Below are positions 24,869 to 33,700 of a DNA stretch of 64,000 bases, piece after piece. This DNA is from JBBQWS01 sp038210415 (GTDB taxonomy: Bacteria > Actinomycetota > Actinomycetes > Prado026): contig JBBQWS010000010.1 of the NCBI GenBank assembly GCA_038210415.1, forward strand, positions 1 through 64,000, given 5' to 3'. The notes under the pieces are model-generated. The model saw only the letters and a list, made by a program, of their open reading frames with translations. It was not told the origin of the DNA and did not search any database. A program made the position numbers and the translations under genes. Every line of letters starts with the position of its first letter. Position 1 is the first letter of the stretch.

Positions 24869-25759
24869 ATGACGTCGAGGATCTCGGGTCCCGCCGGGCT
24901 GCCGCGCGCTCTCGCCGACCTCGACCGCACCCTGGTGATGGGCGTCCTCAACGTCACCCCCGACTCGTTCAGTGACGGCGGCCGCTACCTCGAGCCGGAC
25001 GCGGCCGTCGCGCGCGGCCGCGCCCTCGCCGCGACGGGCGCCGACCTGGTCGACGTCGGCGGTGAGTCGACCCGGCCGGGTGCCGAGCGGATCCCGCTCG
25101 ACGAGGAGCTCCGCCGGGTGCTCCCGGTGATCCGGGGGCTGGCCGACGACGGCTTGTTCGTCAGCGTAGACACGATGCGGGCCGAGGTCGCGGCGCAGGC
25201 GCTCGCCGCCGGCGCGGTCCTGGTCAACGACGTGAGCGGGGGCCTCGCCGACCCCGACATGCTGGGGTTCGCGGCGACGACCCGGCTGCCGTACGTCGTC
25301 ATGCACTGGCGCGGCCCCTCGACCGTGATGGCCGGCCTGGCCGAGTACGACGATGTCGTGCGCGACGTCCGCCTCGAGCTCGGCCGCCAGCTCGAGGCGG
25401 CAGTCACCGCCGGAATCGACCCGGTGTACGTCGTCCTCGACCCTGGGCTGGGGTTTGCCAAAGAGGCCGGGCACAATTGGTCGTTGCTGGCCCACCTCGA
25501 CCAGCTCGCCGCCCTAGGCCGCCCGCTGCTGATCGGCGCCTCCCGCAAGCGGTTCCTCGGCGGGCTGACGCCGCGTGCCGGCGACGGCGATGACCTGGAC
25601 GGCGATGGCCTGGACTGCGATGACCGCGACGGCGTCACGGCCGCGGTCTCGGCCCTGAGCGCGGCCGCCGGAGCCTGGTGCGTGCGGGTGCATGAGCCGG
25701 CTTCCAGCCGGGCTGCCGTCGCGGTCGCCCAGCGGTGGCGGGAGGCGGGAAGCACGTGA
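24869..25759 (+). CDS. folP: Dihydropteroate synthase
   Basis: 296 aa TIM-barrel enzyme joining p-aminobenzoate to 6-hydroxymethyl-dihydropterin pyrophosphate; sulfonamide target. Signatures: VMGVLNVTPDSFSDGGRY and GGESTRPGAERI in the N-terminal third, VLVNDVSGG, LLIGASRKRFLGG near 225-237. Residues 241-255 are an unusual Asp/Gly-rich insertion made of three 5-residue repeats before the final helix. ATG 24869 fits the leaderless promoter. The stop overlaps the next start (GTGA). Confidence 0.95.
   Translation: MTSRISGPAGLPRALADLDRTLVMGVLNVTPDSFSDGGRYLEPDAAVARGRALAATGADLVDVGGESTRPGAERIPLDEELRRVLPVIRGLADDGLFVSVDTMRAEVAAQALAAGAVLVNDVSGGLADPDMLGFAATTRLPYVVMHWRGPSTVMAGLAEYDDVVRDVRLELGRQLEAAVTAGIDPVYVVLDPGLGFAKEAGHNWSLLAHLDQLAALGRPLLIGASRKRFLGGLTPRAGDGDDLDGDGLDCDDRDGVTAAVSALSAAAGAWCVRVHEPASSRAAVAVAQRWREAGST
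25589..25633. repeat. 15-bp tandem repeat, three copies, inside folP
   Basis: Three consecutive 15-bp units beginning at 25589, 25604 and 25619 (consensus GATGRCCTGGACGGC) encode DDLDG-DGLDC-DDRDG. The array is in frame and lies in a surface loop after the KRFLGG motif of dihydropteroate synthase. Confidence 0.85.
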
Positions 25760-26232
25760 CGTCCGACGAGGTCGCAGTGGTGGAGGAGGCCAACGCAGCC
25801 CTGTACTCCGCGCTCGAGACCACCGACTACGACGCGATGTCGGCGCTGTGGGCCGACGGCGACCTCGCCGCCTCGGCCCGCTGCGTCCACCCGGGCTGGA
25901 TGGCCGTGCAGGGCCGCGGACCGATCCTGCGGTCGTGGGCGCTGATCATGGCGAACACCTCGTACATCCAGTTCTTCATCACCGACCTGGTGGTCACGGT
26001 CAGCGGCGACGTCGGCGTGGTGACGTGTGCCGAGAACGTGCTCACCGGGCTCGGTCGTGACGCCGCGGGCGCCGCCGCGCTCGGCGGGGGTCGGGTCGAG
26101 ACGACGAACCTGTTCCGCCGCACCCCCTCGGGCTGGCGGATCTGGCAGCACCACGCGTCGCCGGTGCTCGCGCCCGACGACCGTGACGGCCAGGACGAAC
26201 CCGGCGACTCGGAGGAGCAGGGCGATGGCTGA
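25756..26232 (+). CDS. NTF2/SnoaL-like fold protein
   Basis: 158 aa from the GTG at 25756, which overlaps the folP stop; a GTG 21 bp upstream is an alternative. The sequence (EEANAALYSALETTDYDAMSALWADGD...CVHPGWMAVQGRGPILRSW...FRRTPSGWRIWQHHASPV) is a SnoaL-like nuclear-transport-factor-2 cone fold of the SnoaL_3/DUF4440 kind. The conserved actinobacterial copy sits between folP and folB; its reaction is unknown. The acidic C-terminal tail overlaps the folB start by 8 bp. Confidence 0.83.
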   Translation: MTSDEVAVVEEANAALYSALETTDYDAMSALWADGDLAASARCVHPGWMAVQGRGPILRSWALIMANTSYIQFFITDLVVTVSGDVGVVTCAENVLTGLGRDAAGAAALGGGRVETTNLFRRTPSGWRIWQHHASPVLAPDDRDGQDEPGDSEEQGDG

Positions 26233-26593
26233 CGACGACGTGGTAGCGCTGCACGGCCTGCGAGCGTGGGGGCGGCACGGCTGGTTCGAGTTCGAGACAC
26301 TCGAAGGCCAGGAGTTCGCGGTCGACGTCGACCTGACGTTCGACACGGCTCCGGCGGCCGGGTCGGACGACCTCGCCGACACCGTCGACTACGGCTCGAT
26401 CGGGTCGGCCGTCATCGCCGTGGTCGAAGGTGAGCCCGTGCGCCTGATCGAGACGTTGGCGCAACGGGTCGCCGACGTCTGCCTGGTCGACCCCCGCGTG
26501 ACCCAGGTTCGGGTCACCGTGCACAAGCCGCAGGCCCCGCTCACGGTCGCGTTCACCGACGTCGCCATCACGATCGTGCGCACGCGCCCATGA
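26225..26593 (+). CDS. folB: Dihydroneopterin aldolase
   Basis: 122 aa. FolB features: HGLRAWGRHGWFEFETLEGQEF at the N-terminus, TVDYGSIGS, LIETLAQRVADVCL with the catalytic-region Glu, and VRVTVHKPQAP. It cleaves dihydroneopterin to 6-hydroxymethyl-dihydropterin and glycolaldehyde. ATG 26225 lies within the end of the upstream gene; its stop overlaps folK (ATGA). Confidence 0.95.
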   Translation: MADDDVVALHGLRAWGRHGWFEFETLEGQEFAVDVDLTFDTAPAAGSDDLADTVDYGSIGSAVIAVVEGEPVRLIETLAQRVADVCLVDPRVTQVRVTVHKPQAPLTVAFTDVAITIVRTRP

Positions 26594-27111
26594 CGGGGCC
26601 GGAGGAACGGCTCGTCGTGCTGGCCCTCGGTTCGAACCTCGGTGACCGGGCGGCCACCCTGCGCGCTGCCACCCGTGAGCTCGCGAGCTCACCGGGCCTG
26701 CGCCTGGTGGCGGTTTCCGGGGTGTACGAAACCGACCCGGTGGGTGGTCCGGACAACCAGCCCGCGTATCTCAATGCGGTGCTGGTGCTGCGCAGCGCCT
26801 TGCCGGCGTCGTCGATCCTGAGCACCGCCCAGTCCGTCGAGGCGCGGCACGGCCGCACGCGTGAGGTCCGGTGGGGTCCGCGCACCCTGGATGTCGACGT
26901 CATCGCTGTCGGCGCGGAAATCTCCGACGACCCCGAGCTCGTCCTGCCCCACCCTCGGGCGCACGAGCGCGGGTTCGTCCTGGTCCCGTGGCTCGAAGCC
27001 GACCCGGCGGCCGTGCTGCCCGGGTGGGGTCCGTTGGCAGACCTGGTCGCCCCGGCGATCGTTGTCGGGGTCGTGGCGCGGCCCGACGTCACACTGGGCG
27101 AGCCGGCCTGA
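26590..27111 (+). CDS. folK: 2-amino-4-hydroxy-6-hydroxymethyldihydropteridine pyrophosphokinase
   Basis: 173 aa. HPPK signatures: LALGSNLGDR near the start, SGVYETDPVGGPDNQPAYLNAV, and the strong motif RWGPRTLDVDVIAVG followed by LPHPRAHERGFVLVPWLEADP. Transfers pyrophosphate from ATP to the pterin for FolP. Its stop shares one base with the next start. Confidence 0.96.
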   Translation: MTGPEERLVVLALGSNLGDRAATLRAATRELASSPGLRLVAVSGVYETDPVGGPDNQPAYLNAVLVLRSALPASSILSTAQSVEARHGRTREVRWGPRTLDVDVIAVGAEISDDPELVLPHPRAHERGFVLVPWLEADPAAVLPGWGPLADLVAPAIVVGVVARPDVTLGEPA

Positions 27112-27581
27112 TGCACCCGACCACCTGGCGGCTGGTGCTCACGATCGCCCTGGTCGCGGCTGCGCTTTCCTTCGGCATCGTCTCGGCCTGGACGGCCATG
27201 TCGGGCTCGCTGCCCGAGGTCCCCTGGCCGACCGCGGTGCTGCTGGCGCTCTTCGCGGGCGGGGTGCTGGTGGCGGCGCTGGTTCTGCGCCCGCGCATGC
27301 GTCGCGACAAGGGCCGACCGCCGCTCGACCCGTTGGTGGCTGCGCGGTTCGCGGTGCTCGCCCTGACCTCCACGCGGGCCGGAGCGTTCCTCGTGGGCGC
27401 CTACGGCGGCTACCTCGCCGCCGCCGCCAGCAACCTCGAGGTTGCCTACCGGCGGCGGATGGCGCTGGTATCGGGGCTGTGCGTGCTCGGTGCCCTAGCG
27501 CTGGTCTTGGCCGGGTGGGTCCTGGAGCGGTCCTGCCGGCTGCCACCCCCGTCCACGGCCGAGCCGGGCGCCGTGACCTGA
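27111..27581 (+). CDS. DUF3180 membrane protein
   Basis: 156 aa with four predicted membrane helices (residues ~7-27, 40-60, ~85-105, ~120-142). The family is a conserved actinobacterial companion of folK; its segment LTSTRAGAFLVGAYGGYLAA is characteristic. Function unknown. Last gene of the folate operon; a CCCGATCGGG palindrome follows in the 160-bp gap. Confidence 0.88.
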   Translation: MHPTTWRLVLTIALVAAALSFGIVSAWTAMSGSLPEVPWPTAVLLALFAGGVLVAALVLRPRMRRDKGRPPLDPLVAARFAVLALTSTRAGAFLVGAYGGYLAAAASNLEVAYRRRMALVSGLCVLGALALVLAGWVLERSCRLPPPSTAEPGAVT

Positions 27582-27741
27582 TCCGAACTCCCCGATCGGG
27601 TCCGGCATCGTCCGTGTCGATCCTTGTTCGTCGGGTGCCCGGACGAGATGCTTCAGGGAGCGGTCACCCGTCTGCTGAGGCATGCCTCGAACCCGGCTCC
27701 GACCCCGCAACGCCCACCTGAAGACCAAGGACCAGAACTTG

Positions 27742-30700
27742 ATGATGTTCAGCAAGCGAGTCGCCGCCGCAGTCTCGGTGCTGCTCGTGGCCGGCACGGT
27801 GTCTGTCGTCCCCGTGATCGCCGAGGCGGCTGGTTCGCCCAACATCACGCTGGTCAAGTCGGCGCCGACGCTGACGCTCATCGGCGCACCGATCCCGTAC
27901 ACGCTCACAGCCAGCAACGCCGGCGGAAACCCGGCGGCGTACAACCTGCTGTTCCGTGACGTGCTGCCGGTCGGGGTGTCGTACGTCGCCGGCTCGACCG
28001 TTCCCGCCGACGTCGGCGACCCGACGGTCATCGCGAACCAGCCGGCCGTCGGTCAGACGACGCTCGTCTGGTCGAACGTTGCCGACATCCAGCCGGGCGG
28101 AAGCTACGCGCTGACCTTCAAGGCGACGGCGAGCACCGCCACGGTGCCCGTCAACGCGACCGTCGACAACGTCGCGAACGCCTACGTGAACTCGAACCCG
28201 CGGACGGTGCCGGCCGTCTCCGCGACCGGGGTCGCGGTCCCTGCGTCGTACACCGGCAACGCCGACTCGGCGGTGGTCACCACCACCATCTCGGCGATTG
28301 CCGTCAGCAAGGCCGAGCCCAGCCCCGAGAACGAGCTCGTGCGCGGCGTCCACGGCGGGTTCCCGTCCGTCTACACGGTCACCGTCACGAACAACTCCGT
28401 GAACGCCACCAACGGCACGACCGTCACCGACTACGTCCCGGCGAACCTCGAGTTCCTCGGTTGCGGTGGCGTCGACAACACCCCGGGCGGGGTGCCTGAG
28501 TACCCAGGCTCGGGACTGCTGACCAGCGTCCCCCTGGTAGCCGCCAACTGCCCGGCGCCGACCTCCGTCACGACTGTCAACAACCCCGCCGGGCAGCCGG
28601 CCGGGGTGTACACCCAGGTCGTCTGGACCACGGGCAACCTGGCGCCCGGTCAGGTCGTCACGATCAACTACAAGGCCGGCTTCCCGTTGCGTGCCAACGT
28701 CTTCCCGGGTGCCGCGGGTGCGCAGACGGCGAACCTGGGCAACAACACCGGGCCCTCGACGAGCGAGACCGCCATCGAGCAGAGCGCGACCAACCGGGTC
28801 ACCGTCGCCGGCACCTACACCGGGCCCGTGAAGCCGGCGACGAGCACGTCCGTGTCGGCGTCGACCGCGCTCACCGTGACGGCCGAGGACTTCGCCATCG
28901 ACAAGGGCCCCAACGGCAGCTTCGCCCAGGGCGGCATCACCACCTGGTCGCTGCGTCTGCGCACCGGTGAGTACCGCGCGATGTCCGCGATGACCGTGAC
29001 GGACGTGCTGCCCGACGGCATGTGCCCGCTCGGCTCCGCGAACTTCGCCCCCGGTTCGCCCGCCGAGTGCGACCCGGTCGGCGGTCAGAACCCCAGCCAG
29101 GCCTATGCCGCTGCGCCTTCGGTGAACCCGGACGGCACGACGACCGTGACGTTCGCTGTCGCGAGCCTGACCGCAGGGCAGACCTTCGTCATCACGTTCC
29201 CGGCGCGGGAGCGGGCGACGTACAACAACGCCGGCGTGCCGACGGTGGGGGGCGACAACTTCGTCAACAACGTCACGACCTCGGGCACGAGCAACCCGAT
29301 CGCCGGGAGCCCGGACCCCGCGCCGCCGGTCACCGTTCTCGACGACTCGTCCGCGGTGCTCACGTCCAGCGGACCGTCCATCGACAAGCAGATCTCGACC
29401 GCAGTACCCCCGCCCGGACCGCTCACTTGTGCCGGGGCGACATTCTTCGACCCGACGACCACTCCCGACACCCGACCGGCTTACGAGAACGGTGACCGCA
29501 TCTGTTTCAAGCTGCGGGTCGACTTCCCGGCGAACAACCAGACCCGCAACCCGCAGATCACCGACTTCCTGCCGACGAACCTGCGCTACGAGGCGGGGTC
29601 TGCCACCACCACAGCGAACAACACCGTCCCGGTGACGTTCAACGAGGCCGCCGCTGCGGCGAACACCGCCGACCCGACCTGGCTCGCGGGCACAAGCATC
29701 GGAGCCAACAAGTTCGTCAACTCGGGTGACGTCTTCGAGGTGACCTTCTCGGCGACGCTGCAGTCGTCAGCCGTGTCTGCGACGTACGACGTGCTCGGCA
29801 ACATCATGAAGGTGCGCGCCGAGAACTCCGCGGGGACGGCGTACTCCCTGCGCGACCAGGTCGACTTCAAGGACCTCTCCGGGCCGCGGCTGTCGATCCT
29901 CAAGGGGGTCGCCGGCATCGCTCCGCCGTACAACAACGGTCCCAACGTCGACAACGTCTCGGTGCGGACCGGCACCGTCGTGCGCTACCGGCTCGACATC
30001 ACGAACAACGGGCTGACCAGCGCCCAGTCGGTCGAGGTGCGCGACAAGCTCGCTGCCGGCATCACCTGCGCTGACGTCTCGAACATCAGCGACGGCGGCA
30101 CCTGCGCGGCGTCGAGTGGCGGCATCAACCAGCCGGTGGTGGTGTGGCACCTCTCCGCCGCCGACGTCATAGCGGTCGGCACGACCCGGGCCAAGATCAC
30201 GTACGACGTCACGATGCCCCCGGGCATCTCGGTGACCCAGTCGTTCACGAACACCGCCGGGATCCTGCAGTACGAGTCACCGACCAACGTCGGTGGCACC
30301 GTCACGTACGTCCCACCGTCGAACATCGACCCGACGTCGACAGCCACGCCGAACACCCCGGCCGCCACGGACACGTCGGTGGTGACCGTGCCGCCGCAGA
30401 CGCTGGTGAAGACCCACACCACGTCGCTGACCGAGGCCGGCAACAGCGCCAACCAGGCCACCGTGGGCGAGGTCGTCACGTGGACGCTGACGGCCACGAT
30501 GCCAGCCAACACCACCGTCTACGACGGGGTCCTGAACGACCCGATCATCGCCGGGCAGACGTACGTCGGCGGCTCAGCGGTCGCCCTGCTCGACGGGGGT
30601 GCGCTGCCGGGTGGGTTCACGCTCTCGACCCCCGGCGCGGCGGTGACGCTGACCGGCCCGGCGGCGTACTCCAACCTCACTGCCGCCGCCAGGGTCTTCA

Positions 30701-33700
30701 CCGTCACCTTCCAGACCACGGTCGACGACGTGGCAGTGAACACGCGTCCGGCCAACCGGACGAACACAGCGACGCTGAACAGCAAGCTGACCGCCGGCGG
30801 CACCGCGGTTCCCACGATCACGGCCACCAACGTGCTGCCGATCGTTGAGCCGAACCTTGCCGTCACCAAGGCGAACGACGCCCCCGGCGGCGTCGTGCAG
30901 GCCGGTCTGACGGTGACCTACACGATCAACGTCACCAACACGAACGCCGCCAACGTCTCGACGGCGCACGACACCACGGCCTCAGACGTGCTGCCCAGCG
31001 GGGTCACCTACGTGCCCGGCAGCGCGAGCAACGGCGGCGTCTACACACCGGCCACGCGCACGATCGACTGGACCGTCGGTGACCTCGCGGCTGGCGCGAC
31101 CGCGACCCGCACCTACCAGGTCACGATCGATCCGGGTGCCGTCAGTGGGTCGACCTACGTCAACGCCGTGACCGCGATCACGACCAGCCTCCCGGGTGCC
31201 GTGGCGGGGGAGCGCACCTACACCAAGACCACCTCGAACACCATCACCGTCGTCTCGCCCCAGACAACCAAGACCGTGACGCCCGGCAGCGCGACGATCG
31301 GTGACCTGGTCACGTTCACGGTGACGTCGACAGTGCCGGCCAACGTCACCGTGTTCGACCCGACGATCATCGACACGTTGCCGGCCGGCCTCACCTACGT
31401 CGCCACGACGGGCGTCACCTGCAGCCTCGCGGTCTGCCCTGCCACCATTCCCGCGGACTTCCGCCAGAACGGTCAGCGGCTCGGCTGGTACTTCGGCGAC
31501 CCCGCGGAGTCGACGAGCGCGTACACCCTCACCGTGGTGTTCACGGCGCGGATCGACAACATCGCGGGCAACGTCGCGGGTACGAACCTCGTCAACACCG
31601 CCACGCTGCGCTGGGGCTCGGCCGACCAGGCGTTCCCGGCGGTCGGCCTGCCCGCGAACGCCTTCTGGGACCGCGCGACCAACACCGCGTCCGCGACGGC
31701 GACCGTGATCGAGCCGGCGCTGACCGTCGCCAAGGTCGTGGACAGCGCCAAGATCGAACCCGGCCAGACGCGGACGTACACGCTGACCGTCACCAACTCG
31801 GGCACGTCTCCCGGCTACGCCGCGACCGTCACCGACGTGGTCCCGAACGGGCTCATCGCCTCGGTCGGTGCCGTGACCGGAGGCGGCTCGGCGAGCATCG
31901 CCGGAGCGACTCCGACCGGCGGCGGCACGATCACCTGGACCCTGCCCGGCCCGGTCGCCGTCGGCGCCCCGCAGACGCTGACCTACACGGTCGTGCTCGC
32001 CGCGTCGTCGACCATCACGAACGCGCAGGCGTTCACCAACAACGTCCAGCTCCCGTCCTACGCCGGACTGCCGGGTGGCCCCGGGGTCAACGGCCGGGCT
32101 TACGTCGGCAACGCGACCAGCAAGACGATCAACGCCGACTTCCCGAAGGTGACCGTCACCAAGACGACGACCGCCGGCGCGAAGTCGGGCACAGCCTTCA
32201 TCGGCAGCAGCTTCGGCTGGAAGCTCGTCGTCACGAACACCTCGACCGCGACCGCGTACAACGTCACGGCAGCTGACACCCTGCCGGCGAACTGGACGTA
32301 CGACGCGGGCTCCGCGACCGTGACGCCTCAGGGCGGCGCGACCACCCAGGTCGAGCCGACGATAGCGGGGCAGCTCCTCACCTGGGGCTCGCTCGGCATC
32401 GTTCCGGCAGGCAAGACGGTGACGATCAATTTCGCCGGCACCCCGGGCGCCGGCGTGATCACGACTCCCGGCGTCGGCCCGGCGAACCCGCACGTGAACT
32501 CCGCCGTGCCTAGTGCCAAGGACCAGACTGGTGCCGCCGCGAACGCCACCGGCTCGTACGCCGGGCCGGCCGACACCGCGACGGCCGTCGTTGGCAGCGC
32601 CGACCTGGCGATCGTCAAGACCCACGTCGGCAGCTTCACTGCCGGGCAGAACGGCACCTACACCGTCACGGTCACCGACAACGGTCCCTCCGACGCGGCG
32701 ACCCTCACCGTGACCGACACCGTCCCCGCCGGCTTCACGTTCCTCAGCGGTGGCAGCATCAACGGGTGGAGTGCCTGCTCGGCCGTCGGCCAGGTGGTGA
32801 CCTGCACCCGAGCGGCGGGGCTGCTCAACGGTACGACCACGATCTTCCCGGTCACCGTCTCGGTCGCGGCATCGGTTGCGGCCGGGTCGTATGACAACGT
32901 CGCCACGGTCAGCTCGCCGACCTACGACCCGGTGCCGGGGAACAACACCAGCACCGACCCGACCACGGTCATCACCCGAGCCGACCTGGCGGTGGTCAAG
33001 GCCGTCAGCGGCCCCGTGGTGGCGGGTAACGACGTGTCGTGGACGATCACGGTCACGAACAACGGGCCCTCGGTGTCGCGTGGCCCGATCACGGTCGCCG
33101 ACACCTTGCCGGCCGGCACGTCATACGTCTCGGCCACCGGCACCGGCTGGGTCTGCGGGGTAGCCGCCGGCGTCGTCACATGCACCCGGGCGAGCGACCT
33201 GCTGGTGGCCACGGCGGCACCCCAGATCACCCTCACGGTGCACCTGGCCCCGACCTCGCTCGGCAGCCTCGCGAACAGCGCGACCGTCACCGGGACGACC
33301 ACGGACCCGGTGCCCGGCAACAACTCCAGCACCGTCACCACCCCGATCACGACGCGGGCCGACCTGGCGCTGACCAAGTCGCACACCGGCTCGTTCCTCG
33401 CCGGCGCTCTGGGCACCTACTCGTTCGCCGTCGACAACCTCGGCTCGTCCACCGCCGCGGCGAACCTCACCGTCTCGGACTCGCTCCCCGTCGGGTTGAC
33501 CTTCAACGGGGACGGCGGCGAAGACGGCTGGAGCTGCTCGGCCGTCGGTCAGCTCGTCACCTGCACCCGCGCGACCACCCTGGCCGCCGGAGCCAGCACC
33601 ACGTTCACGATGTTCGTGAACGTCGCCAGCGGCCAGACCGCACCCCTGGTCAACACCGGCACGGTGTCGAGCCCGACCACCGACCCGGTACCGGGCAACA

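Noticed and set aside
23006..25495. Minus-strand open frame of 829 codons opposite folE/lysyltransferase/folP
   Set aside because: Spans three real genes on the other strand and shows no recognisable domain.
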